DNA of 64,000 nucleotides from Neofusicoccum parvum (Eukaryota > Ascomycota > Dothideomycetes > Botryosphaeriales > Botryosphaeriaceae): positions 62,001 through 126,000 of the forward strand of contig CP087219.1 in assembly GCA_020912385.1 (NCBI GenBank), read 5' to 3'. Positions 11,805-21,391 of this stretch are shown piece by piece. The position numbers and the translations under genes are program-made. Position 1 is the stretch's first letter. Every line of letters begins with the position of its first letter. The notes beneath the pieces were generated by a model. It did not search any database. It worked only from the letters and a program-made list of their open reading frames with translations, and was not told the origin of the DNA.

Positions 11805-13697
11805 CTAAGTAAGCACGAATCTGTACTCTCTCTCGTTCATCTTCTCCAAACATGCCGCCATATTCCACGCCCTCGCCTGTACTAGCGATAGCTTCTCAGG
11901 TGGCGCGTACACCGGCTTTTCAAACCCATGGAACAGGAATGGCAGTATTGAAGACTTCCAGAGCAAGCTGTTGCGCCGGTGGCTCTCTACGACAGCTGCT
12001 TGAAGTAGAATTGCAGTGATGAAAACCAAGGTCGCCGGAAGTATCAACCACGGCCAGCGCACATGCACAAAGGTCTCGTTGTGAAAAGCCTGCCCGATAA
12101 CCTCCGTGCCATTTTCGGATGACTGCATCACATTCGTCATGCTGGCCGCGATGTCTGCCATTGTCTGGGAGATGTTCGGGGCAAAAAGGAGAATGGGCGC
12201 GACCTGGAAAGCGGGGGCTTCCTCGTTGGAGGACGCCAGCTGCGTGACGAGCAGATTCTCGAGGAGCTGGCGTGCGATGTTGTAATCAGCCGTGTGGACA
12301 AAGAAGGTCCTGTTCCCTTGCCACGTGCCGTCTGGCGCTTGCAGCGAGGCGTAAACCCGGTCGCCAACGTACGCCGGAGTCCAGCTACCGTTTGAGAAGG
12401 CGTTGAGTGGGGCGCTGACGAGCCCGCCTTGCTGCAGCACCCCTTTGCTGACACTGAAACCGGAGCATTGCTGTGCGCACCACTCGAACGAACATTCGGA
12501 GATGTCGGGTGGGAGCACGCCGTCTTTGTCGACATTAGCTGTTGGCGGGGACCGGAGGATTCCGAGCCGCAGTAGTGGCGAGTTGTCGTCGGCAGATATA
12601 GACATCGCTCTTGAGTTGAGATACGTGTATGTACCGTTTCCGCCCAGGCCAGTTGTGGCGGTGATTGTGATGTTTGCGGGAGTGGTGTAGTCACAAGTCT
12701 GCATGGACGAGTCGGGATCTCTGTCGCCGCAGTCCTTTTTGGTCTCTTCCGTCACATTCATGCAGCTTCCGCAGACTCCAAGCTTCGTAAGTTCTGGCCA
12801 CGTGCAATTGCCTGTGGAGCAATGGAACGTTGGGGTCAAGGAAATTCCCAGGAGCCCGTTCACGATTGCTGTCTGCATGTCCACACCAGCGAAATTTGCT
12901 GTTCTCCCAATTAGCCAGAAGCGTGCGGGGGACCTCCACATAAAGCACGTACATTTGGCAGTTGCGGCATCCATCACAGTGCCAGAGTCATAAGTCCGGG
13001 CGGTGGGTGTTGTTGCTCCCTCGATCTCAGCAGTGGGAACTGACCGAAGAGGATAGCTGATGATCTGTTGCATAAAAGGATGAACAGCAAGCGCTGCAAT
13101 CATAACCACGGCAGCCGCAAAGGCGATCAGGTCCTGCGAATTTATACGTGACTGCCAGAGAAAGATCAGGGAACCCAATGGACCCCGACTTGCATCGTCG
13201 AACAGTTGCAAATCGTATAAGCGGCGCCGATTCTGCGAAAAGTAAATCCACTTTGCTTGACTGATGCACTCAGTAACTGGCAGTATCATAGCCGATTTCG
13301 AGACTGCTGCAAAGATGGACACAAGTGAATTCGGACTGATCGATGACCTCCACCAGGACAACGGCTTTCCATCCAGTATTCGCAGAACAATGGTGATGGC
13401 AATCACAGTGACCAGGCTTAGTACTAGGCTCAAGATCTCCCACGTCCAATGATCTTTCAGCCTTTGTATTCTCGTGGCCTTAGGTGATGACGTTCCTTCT
13501 TGGTGGTGAAGTTCGTCTTTAGCTGAGTTCGGTTTGCTCGATCCGAGAAGATCATCCCCGTAGCTGGCATGGCTTCGGCCGATATCAATCGACGAGTAAC
13601 TGCTGTGGGCGTTCATGTCCAGACACGCTCCGTCGGTTTCCGAACATAGCAAAAGAGGGGTGGAAAAAGATGCTCTCGAGAATTCCACCGGAGACAT
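11805..13697 (-). CDS. DUF3176 multi-pass membrane protein
   Basis: Intronless 630-aa membrane protein of the fungal DUF3176 family, of unknown function. The DUF3176 core lies at about residues 85-190 and includes WTWEILSLVLSLVTVIAI, GKPLSWW and ISPNSLVSIFAAVSKSAM. It is followed by SQAKWIYF and RRRLYDLQLFDDASRGPLG, which are typical of the family. A hydrophobic segment follows (DLIAFAAAVVMIAALAVHPF), then a large cysteine-rich, probably extracellular loop (CSTGNCTWPEL, GVCGSCMNVT) with several N-glycosylation sites. A last membrane helix (WLILPATLVFITAILL) precedes a short cytoplasmic tail. Either M1 or M28 could be the start, because the core begins only near residue 80. Such proteins are abundant in plant-associated ascomycetes. 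No operon-like context was seen. Confidence 0.88.
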   Translation of the reverse strand: MSPVEFSRASFSTPLLLCSETDGACLDMNAHSSYSSIDIGRSHASYGDDLLGSSKPNSAKDELHHQEGTSSPKATRIQRLKDHWTWEILSLVLSLVTVIAITIVLRILDGKPLSWWRSSISPNSLVSIFAAVSKSAMILPVTECISQAKWIYFSQNRRRLYDLQLFDDASRGPLGSLIFLWQSRINSQDLIAFAAAVVMIAALAVHPFMQQIISYPLRSVPTAEIEGATTPTARTYDSGTVMDAATAKCTCFMWRSPARFWLIGRTANFAGVDMQTAIVNGLLGISLTPTFHCSTGNCTWPELTKLGVCGSCMNVTEETKKDCGDRDPDSSMQTCDYTTPANITITATTGLGGNGTYTYLNSRAMSISADDNSPLLRLGILRSPPTANVDKDGVLPPDISECSFEWCAQQCSGFSVSKGVLQQGGLVSAPLNAFSNGSWTPAYVGDRVYASLQAPDGTWQGNRTFFVHTADYNIARQLLENLLVTQLASSNEEAPAFQVAPILLFAPNISQTMADIAASMTNVMQSSENGTEVIGQAFHNETFVHVRWPWLILPATLVFITAILLQAAVVESHRRNSLLWKSSILPFLFHGFEKPVYAPPEKLSLVQARAWNMAACLEKMNEREYRFVLT

Positions 13698-15073
13698 TCT
13701 TCAGGCCTGTATTCGTGCTATTATTGCCTGAATTACCCCTGCTGATAGCTCTTCGCCGCTGTGAGATGTACTACGTCATCTCACTTCACGCAGGACTTAT
13801 CTGCATGGTGTGAGATTTCGCGCCAGAGACGGTGCCACCATGCAGGGTTCTCCTCCGCACAGTGCTGAGAGGTTGGCAATTGGCAGCAAGGATGACAGGG
13901 CCTGGAAGAGATGACGCCATAATTTGGGGGCCAAGTCTAAGACACCCGAAAATGGCCATAGTCGACTTTATTTCTAGGCACAGCCTCTATCCTGATTGGA
14001 TGAGAACAGCCTATGCAGAACATGGTATCGGATCCACATATTGGGGTCTTAGTTCTGATTGATAGCAGGGTGCAGTCGAGAAAACCGGGGTGATTACTCC
14101 GACGCAACCACACCCGACGCCTTGGGCGGCTTTTATTCCTAGTGTGACGCCATCCCTCTTGGAAAACAGGTAAGTACATACACTGGCCACTTGCTTTGGG
14201 GCCGAAAGTGTGCGCTCGTGGCGTCGAGCAAGGTCGCGTCGCCGTTAACATGGCAGTTGAAGAACACTCGATTCGCCACGCGATCCTACCGACCGTGACT
14301 TAGCCGGGAAAATAACAGTCAACACGATAAAGGAAGGAGAATTCCATGAAAGAAGTAGTGAGATAGGAAGCAAGACCCGACTGGAAAAAAGACTGCCAAC
14401 GGGGCTTTTGTCGGGCAAGCCACCCCCCTTTGCGACGGAGAAAGGTAGGAGGAAGTTGACTCTGGTAGCTGGATAATTGCCAAGAGCTTGTAATCCGTAC
14501 AGCATAATGCGTCCGGGCGAGGACCGCAAGAGATGCCGGAGAGACGAACCGTCTGAGAAAAAATCCCATTGGGTCGTCCCGCTCCCAAACCCCCGTATCG
14601 CTTGCCGTCCCGCAGCGTTACATGGATAAGTCTGCTAAAATAGCCAGGCGACACTATGATACGCGCAACCCCCTGTGATTAGGCGGTACGGCAGATAATG
14701 CAAGCCGGACTTGGCCCCGTCGACACTGCGCGAGATTCGCTGCTGGGCCGAATGAATGAATCGTCAGAAAATGTTGACCTCGACACGGTGTGCAAGCCAT
14801 AGATAGTAGCGCACAGTGCACGGCCAGAGCCTGTCCGGCACATGCATGGGACACCTTGCGCGCGAGTAAAAAGCTCGGGTCCACGCCTCCAATAAATTAA
14901 AACGGCCTCGACGCTTGTTTAGCACCACCTTAGTCCGGGAACACGACGTCAAAATGAATCAGGCTGTGGTTCGTATGAAGAGTCCATAATTGATATATTA
15001 TTTTACACAAAAGCCAACTCCGATATAATAGGATATAATGTCGCATCGTCATCAAGGTGTATCTCAAACTCCG
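13698..15073. other. long intergenic region
   Basis: No gene, tRNA or repeat was recognised. Several overlapping frames on the minus strand (14.2-14.7 kb) lack start context and motifs. The left part is the promoter of the DUF3176 gene. Confidence 0.5.
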
Positions 15074-16450
15074 TCATATGCGCTTCGCATCAATGTCTAC
15101 AACTTTAACAAGCCTCTCGTTGCCCGTCTTCGCGGTCCTGTTCTCGCCGTCGAAGAACGGCTTGACCGCAACCTCCGCAACCTCTTCAAACAGCCCCTCA
15201 ACCATGCCTTCTAGTTTTGCTCCACACTCGGTCTGGTGGAGGAAGTCCGGCGATGCGCGGATGTCTGACAGCATCGCCCTGCCCGTGTCGTCGACTGCAA
15301 AGTTGACGCTGAACAGCTCAAAGGACTGGGGCAGCGGCTGGAAATGTGCCTTCATCTCGCGCGTTGCAGCAGCAGAGAAGACCTCGCCGGTGATATCACA
15401 GATCTGCGAGAAGACAGACGCCTTCCAACCTGAAGGCACGTCCGGAAGATTCCAGAACTCGCGAACGTGGCCGTCAAAAGTGGAATGCGACGACAGGTCG
15501 TCCTCTGCAGATGTCTCCCAAGGAGCACGGAACGGGGAGGTGGCAAAAAGCGCCACCATGGGCCGGTAGACATAGACGCGAAGAGCTCCGACGGCGAGAA
15601 CGTACGCGCTGACTTGGAACTTCCGGCTGGCGAATGTCAGAGGCCTGGAGACGTATCGTTGTGCAATGACGTGGCGCTTGGGAGCGACTTCATCGGTGTA
15701 CTCCTCCGTGGTGACGGTGATCTGGAACCACGAGCTCCAGCCACCCGACTGTTCAGCGCTGGCGTGGTCTTCATCTCCGTGGCTCGCACCGGGCGTCGAC
15801 TGCTCGCCAGGGACGAGACTTGTGCTGGTCGAGTGGTCCTTGGTCTTGTCGTCCTCGTGCGGCGCGGAAGGCTCGGCGTCCCACTCGTCGAATGCTGCCT
15901 GCAGCTCGTCGACTGTGCTGATCAAGCGCAGGTCCTGCGAACCGCCGCTCATGTCTGGCCTGAGCATCCACCACACCCGCTCCGCCGGTGTCTTGTCCTC
16001 GTTTGTTTGCAGTGCCTCGCCCAGCGGGGTGTCGTCCAAGACATCGTAGATGGACTCGGACGACTGGATCTCGAGGTCGGCAATGGCCTTGACGTTGGTC
16101 TTGAGCAGAGAGTTGGGGTTCTTTGCAATCCAGTTTGCGTACGTCTTCCCCAGGAGAGACTTTCGTGTCAGAGCATCGCGGTTGACGTAGGTGCTGATCA
16201 GCATGAGCGGCTGGTGGAAAGCCTTGTCGAAGTCCAGGGCATCTTTGGCGCAGATCTGGAGCAGAGGGCCGCCGGGATATTGGCTGATGGAGGTGATGAT
16301 TTTGTAGGAGTCTTGGGGCAGGCGTGATCGGAAGGCAGCCACAATGAGCGGCTGCACCAGGGGATCCTCGTGGTCGACGAGGCAGTACGCAGTCTTGCGA
16401 CTGCCGGCAAGTGATATGCTGCCCATGCTTTGGGTGATGGTTTCTGTCAT
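15074..16450 (-). CDS. tubulin-tyrosine-ligase-like (TTL/Pby1-type) protein
   Basis: Intronless, predicted 458 aa from the ATG at 16450 (MTETITQSM). An in-frame upstream extension to 16531 is possible but has no family similarity. The opening CLVDHEDPLVQPLIVAAF is characteristic of fungal TTL-domain proteins related to yeast Pby1. Later blocks are WWMLRPDMSGGSQDLRLI, RKFQVSAYVLAVGALRVYVY and LFSVNFAVDDTGRAMLSDI. TTL enzymes are ATP-grasp ligases that add amino acids to proteins, while Pby1 is a P-body protein. In the usual KPSMxxxGxGI block the lysine is arginine here and the glycine spacing is altered, so ATP binding may be reduced. An acidic low-complexity insert (about residues 225-255) interrupts the fold. 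Function remains open. Confidence 0.8.
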   Translation of the reverse strand: MTETITQSMGSISLAGSRKTAYCLVDHEDPLVQPLIVAAFRSRLPQDSYKIITSISQYPGGPLLQICAKDALDFDKAFHQPLMLISTYVNRDALTRKSLLGKTYANWIAKNPNSLLKTNVKAIADLEIQSSESIYDVLDDTPLGEALQTNEDKTPAERVWWMLRPDMSGGSQDLRLISTVDELQAAFDEWDAEPSAPHEDDKTKDHSTSTSLVPGEQSTPGASHGDEDHASAEQSGGWSSWFQITVTTEEYTDEVAPKRHVIAQRYVSRPLTFASRKFQVSAYVLAVGALRVYVYRPMVALFATSPFRAPWETSAEDDLSSHSTFDGHVREFWNLPDVPSGWKASVFSQICDITGEVFSAAATREMKAHFQPLPQSFELFSVNFAVDDTGRAMLSDIRASPDFLHQTECGAKLEGMVEGLFEEVAEVAVKPFFDGENRTAKTGNERLVKVVDIDAKRI

Positions 16451-17732
16451 AGTGGCGAGTAACGGAATATATGTGAAGCGGGTAGGACAATGACACAGTG
16501 CAAGAGAACGAGCTTCTGTCCCTGCAACCACCCCGGATGCGTGTTTCAGGGTATATTTAAGCAGTCCGACTCGCAGTCTTGAAACTCGCGGGGCCTGCCG
16601 GATCGGGCTCCAGCAACGCTAGCCCTCGGGACATTGATGGCGCGTGCAACTCGAGATGATCTGGACACGGGTTGACCCGCCCAGTGGGAACTCTGAAACG
16701 CCGGAATTGCTGGTTCAGGGTCTGCGCGGGACGATCATCACTGCGACGCCAGCCGGAACCGGCAAGGGCGTAGATCGGTCCGGTAGTTGAAATGGCTAGA
16801 TCGCCGCGGGCGTTTCGTGGCGGCCCCGCTGAACCAGGGCTCCCGGCCTTCGTCGTCACCGGGCGCCGTTAGCCTCCCGCTACTCCTCACTGCCCGAGTC
16901 CGCACTGGGCCGGCGCATGGACGTGCCACGCCTCCCTGTGCTCCACGACCCACCAGAAGGAATCGCTCTACTGCATCTCGGATGGCCGGGAGGCGCGGTG
17001 CATTCGGAGCATTCGTAAGTTCGCAAGTAAGTTCGCTGCAAGGCCCGCCATGCCGCGTCTGCCCAGGCGTATACTTACATGTGCCCGAAGGAATCCACGC
17101 TACCCACCTCGCGTTCGCGAACTGCGAGCCACCGTTCATCTCCTGGGGCTGTTGTTGCAAAGGGCGGGCGAAGGGAGCGCTCCCTCCGCCGGTGCCGCCG
17201 TTATCCCACCGACCTTGCTCGGAGACACCTGCGGGGCTCACGGAGCCAGCAACAGCATGGCCTCTACTGTGCCAAAGAGATGGCCGGCCCAACCACTTCA
17301 CCGCTCACGAGAACAACCCCATCCGCGTACCCTCCAGCACCTCGGTTCTTTCTGCACAATGCCCCGTGCGTAGAACCCGGACGCCGCCCAAATTTCACTC
17401 CACGCACGGATTCCCGACGGTGTACTACGTGTACGTAGACAGAGCTTACTTTGAAGCCGTCAGCCTCACGGTCTTCAAGCCACTGGTTATTTCCCTGGCT
17501 ACACGTGGCTGCCAAGCTTTTGGAAGCGCTCTTCCTGAACTTCATCTCCCCTCGTGCTGCCCATCGTCCGTGATTAGCGCCCACGCTACCTGCTCTAATA
17601 GCACCGCCTGCAATCTTCTATCCAAACTCCCCGACGCCTGTTCATCAATGCTTAAGACATCCCGGTTTTCACCAATGCTGTATACGCTGGGGCATCTCCC
17701 GATAGATATTCACAAGGAATTATTCCATCTAC
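16451..17732. other. GC-rich intergenic region
   Basis: An uninterrupted plus-strand frame of 349 codons (16787-17836) runs into the 3' end of the HET gene on the other strand. It has no family motif and biased P/R/S composition, so it is regarded as spurious. Nothing else was recognised. Confidence 0.5.
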
Positions 17733-19790
17733 TTAGCGGAGCTGGGTGTCAATTGATTCCAAATTTTGCTTCTCCCAAACGGATTTCTCAATCCGACCAA
17801 CGCCCTCTCGGACCACATGGTCACCCTTCCATTTGACCCACAGCACATTGTAGAACTCATATACCGCATCTGTCTTGATGATATCCTCCCAATAAAGGTC
17901 CGCGAGCATGGTACTGGGTTGTCCTTTCCGGTCCTGTCTCGCGCTGCCTCTCGATACAGCGACCAGCTCACACGGATCACCGAACGGCGCGTCCCGGCTG
18001 TCAACGTTCAGAAAGAGAACCCCACCCCACCTTCCGTTTTTGTCGGCAACAAGAACCATGGTCTGCGGCACACTCTTGAACGTGCAAGGTGTCATGGTAA
18101 AAAATGCTCGGCTACTGCGCAGGTGGAGATACGGAGGCCACGTCCTTTGCTCATCTTCAGGCGGCATCTCGGCTGCCGACGGAAGAGGGTACCGGAACAG
18201 AACGCCAGGCGCCGACTGGCTTGTGTAATGCGTGCTCCGCTCAGTGGCCTCGCACGTCCACCCCGTCGGGGCTGGGGGCTGTTTCTCCCCCCGTGCTCGC
18301 CAGAGGTGATAGTGGTTTCGTATCCTCCGCTCCTGGCCGTTTCGGGGCCCCACATGGACCCAGTCGACAAGCGGATCCACCCTGAGGTCTTGTACCATCC
18401 TGAGACTAGTGGCCGTTGCCCTGACATAACTCTGGACAGGGTCGCCCGCTGTCCCATTGACCCGCCCGTGCCAACCCAGCCACGACCAGCTCGGAAGGGA
18501 GTACCCGTTGTCTGCGCTGGGTTTGACCCGTCTCTTCAGGGGCTCGTTCGCCCACCAGAGCAGTGTGAGGTCGAAGAAGAGCTCGGGCAGCCCGTAGAGA
18601 AATCCTGCTGGGAAGGATCGCTCGATCACCCTCTCCACGCCGCTGAAGGCCACGTGTGCGTCTTCCTGGAAGGACAGCTCTCTCCAGTTGTAGTTGTAGC
18701 AGAACAGTTCCCAAGAACCGAGGTCCGGCCATGTCAGAAACGGCAACTCGAAGAACTCATCGGCCTTCCCGCTGTCGGGCTCCCCACGCATTTGTTCCTT
18801 CCAGAATGCAGCTTGACAAGCCCAGAAGACCGTCTCGTCGGCGAACACGAGTTGTCTCGCGGACAGACTGAGCTCTTGATAGGTCCATCCTCTGGTGTGG
18901 TACTTGGATTCGTAGCCGACGTCAGTCTCGGTGACAAGCGGACATTGCGGCAGATCGACTGTTTGCTGGAGAATCGCCCGCGCGAGCCCGACCCCCCGGA
19001 GCCCGTGGTCGGCATTGTCGCCATCTGCAGCAACAATGGTGCAGTACGCGTTCGCATAGACAGCGTCCATTCGACTGATGACAGCATGCTTTCCCGGATG
19101 GTCTTGGATGATGCAGAACCGGTCGACCCAAAGATAACGCTCTCCGAGCGCACGCACGAGGCTGATGGAATCACGGATTGTCTGGGGGATCTGGAACACA
19201 GAGTCCTTGGCAGTAAAGGCACCCTTCTTCTTTAGGTCCTCCACGTTAGATATTTTGGTTTCGAGGATGTCCGGGATATAGCCCCACAGGTACGACAAGG
19301 CGAAGTACTTGGTCGCACCCGGACGTTGCACCAAGCAGCCATGCTCGGTGTCAATGAGCAGCAGTTCCTTCAATGGGTCGACTGTTTGCCAGGTTGGAAG
19401 ACTGTGGCATCTGCCATGGTGGGACTCGTTGCAGACATCCAACCACTTCCGAAGCCTCTTCATGTCGATATGCGGGCTGTCTACCTTCAGAAAGTCACAC
19501 GGTTGGCTTCCCATAGTACGCAAGTTCTTGAGCCACTCAAAGTCGGTTCTTCCATCACGGTAAACGTTCAAGGAAAGCCTTTTTTCATGACTGTGTATGT
19601 CAATATGCAGGCCATCGTTGGAATGCTTGTCGATGCGTGCTTGGTCGTAAACATCCATGATTTGCCGACAAGACGGGCAAACCCTAGCTCTACGGCGGAT
19701 TTCGTGAACTGGACCTAGATCAAACCCCTCGCTATTATCGATACAGTTGCGGAATGAGCTTGAAATGAGGCTGCATGTTTTGCAAGACAT
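17733..19790 (-). CDS. HET-domain (heterokaryon incompatibility) protein
   Basis: Predicted 685 aa from ATG 19790 (MSCKTCSLISSSFRNC). The open frame extends 81 codons upstream, but that part is unlike the family. The HET domain spans roughly residues 185-345. Visible motifs are KYFALSYLWG, then IPQTIRDSISLVRALGERYLWVD with CIIQ. These are followed by MDAVYANAYCTIVAADG, GLRGVG and the closing RGWTYQELSLSARQLVF. The N-terminal CxxC pairs (CKTC, CPSCRQ) are common in this architecture. HET proteins trigger cell death or growth arrest after non-self fusion in filamentous ascomycetes. The C-terminal half is divergent, as usual, and shows no NACHT or repeat domain. The allele or partner system cannot be inferred. 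Confidence 0.93.
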   Translation of the reverse strand: MSCKTCSLISSSFRNCIDNSEGFDLGPVHEIRRRARVCPSCRQIMDVYDQARIDKHSNDGLHIDIHSHEKRLSLNVYRDGRTDFEWLKNLRTMGSQPCDFLKVDSPHIDMKRLRKWLDVCNESHHGRCHSLPTWQTVDPLKELLLIDTEHGCLVQRPGATKYFALSYLWGYIPDILETKISNVEDLKKKGAFTAKDSVFQIPQTIRDSISLVRALGERYLWVDRFCIIQDHPGKHAVISRMDAVYANAYCTIVAADGDNADHGLRGVGLARAILQQTVDLPQCPLVTETDVGYESKYHTRGWTYQELSLSARQLVFADETVFWACQAAFWKEQMRGEPDSGKADEFFELPFLTWPDLGSWELFCYNYNWRELSFQEDAHVAFSGVERVIERSFPAGFLYGLPELFFDLTLLWWANEPLKRRVKPSADNGYSLPSWSWLGWHGRVNGTAGDPVQSYVRATATSLRMVQDLRVDPLVDWVHVGPRNGQERRIRNHYHLWRARGEKQPPAPTGWTCEATERSTHYTSQSAPGVLFRYPLPSAAEMPPEDEQRTWPPYLHLRSSRAFFTMTPCTFKSVPQTMVLVADKNGRWGGVLFLNVDSRDAPFGDPCELVAVSRGSARQDRKGQPSTMLADLYWEDIIKTDAVYEFYNVLWVKWKGDHVVREGVGRIEKSVWEKQNLESIDTQLR

Positions 19791-20261
19791 AACGGTCGGC
19801 TTGAATAGTGTTTGGGGGAAGGATGTAGGCAAAGGAAGGGAGAAACAGCTTAAAGAGAAATTTTGTTTTTGTGCTACATGTGATGATGTGAGCCATGGCA
19901 GGATAAGCCGAACAAGAAGCGAATCAAAATCGAACACGTGGGGCTGCTCTGAGGGAAGATTACAGTCCATCCTGCAGGGCTGACGAGCCACTGCTCGCCC
20001 TGCCACTTTCTTGCGGCCAAGCTTCCATCTCACTACGCATACCTTGTGTTCGCTGGGAGATCATCCCCATGTATATGGCCATTTAACTGAAATATCTTTC
20101 GATAAATGATTGTGGTCATCCGAAGTTCTCCGTGATATGAGAACGAGGCAACGAAACAGATTGAAACCCAACTCAAAGGCAGAATAGCACGCGTGTATTA
20201 TCAACGCGAAGGAAAACATCTCCATCCCATGTTCAATACGATAACCACCCGAGCTCGTGTT
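19791..20261. other. intergenic region upstream of the HET gene
   Basis: It contains the HET gene promoter and the 3' flank of the neighbouring secreted-protein gene. No further gene was seen. Confidence 0.5.
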
Positions 20262-21391
20262 TCAAGGCTGGCCACTATCGGGGGTGGTCAGCGTGTAGAC
20301 ATAGGATCCCGCAATTGTAAACACGTCGTTGCCTCGCGTTTCGCCAGTGTTAGTGGCCTTCTGGGCAATGTTCGAGACCTAGGCACGTCAGCGCAAATAC
20401 TAGACCGATGCTTTGGGTGAATGCATACAATTTGGCTGTACAGAACGCAGCGAGTACCTTGAGCAACACCGTTCTTGAGAGGGATGTACGCGTTGAACGT
20501 GTTCTGGAATCTGTCAGCTCAGCACCTTTGAGCAGTGAGGGAGTGACTTACGCAAGCCGTATACGAGCCACCGCCGGAATGGAGTTTGTTGTAGGCCGTG
20601 TTCTCTTGGCAGTCTGCAGCGCATATGGCAGGATCAAAGGCTGATTGGTCATTGTGGTCAATATACTGGTAGTAGCTTCCATCCTGGATCGCTGCGTTGC
20701 CGATAGACACCGGTCCCGTGAAGTTCGGAAGAGCCTTGTCGGGAATATTCTGGTATCTGTTGTACCCGTTGGAAGCAGCCACGGCAACTCTGAAGCTCGC
20801 CTGCCACGAGCCATCGTTGGTCGCATTGGCCATGTTGATTGGGTAGCCCCAACGTGTGCAACTGATGGCTCCTGTAGATGGAGGATCAGTGCAGACGCTG
20901 TAAGCGGGACGGAGAACAGGATCGCGCTGGACGTAGATGTTAAAGCCGCGGCAAAGATCATCTTGGGCGCAGAACGCAGCACACTGATTCGGATCATAGC
21001 TGGTCAGCTGGGTGAATCCACGGTATCCGAAGCTCTGCTGGATACTTCCGCCTGCATTTGTGAATGAGTTGGTATAGCCTGTCGGGGTTGGTGCGTTGGT
21101 GGCCAGGCTGGCAAAGGAAGGATTTGCCACAAACGAGTCCGCCGTGTCAGGTGTTGGGGCAGGAAATGGACCAGTCGCTAGAGAACAGCAGTCCCAGTTG
21201 TTGCTGGCACACATTGATGAGGCAGCAGACAGATATGAAGAATCTGGAACGTCAGCGCGCCTACGTAGCTCAGGAGCGCTCGGAGCGTTTGTGATCTGGG
21301 GAGAATTGACGGCTGCACCAGCCGTGACTCCGGCCGTCGCAAGAATAAGAACGAAGAGCATGATTGAAAGGCGAGCAAGGAGCTGATGCAA
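20262..21391 (-). CDS. secreted cysteine-containing protein of a fungal family of unknown function
   Basis: Predicted 343 aa. Exons (minus strand) are 21391-20552, 20503-20429 and 20378-20262. The introns are 48 and 50 nt, and the second starts GTATGC. A strong signal peptide (LLARLSIMLFVLILATAGVT) is followed by LRRR, a possible Kex2-type site. The mature part has spaced cysteines, including CAAFCAQDDLCRGFNIYVQRD, an apple/PAN-like disulphide pattern, then CTDPP, CTRWGYPI, CAADCQ and the C-terminal LKNGVAQGTRCVLYS. The two small C-terminal exons complete a motif seen in related fungal proteins, which supports the splicing. I recognise the family as one common in plant-associated ascomycetes, but its biochemical role is not known to me. 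Extracellular carbohydrate or protein binding is a guess from the PAN-like pattern. Confidence 0.8.

Noticed and set aside
16787..17836. 349-codon plus-strand open frame
   Set aside because: No family motif, biased composition, and its end overlaps the HET gene on the other strand.
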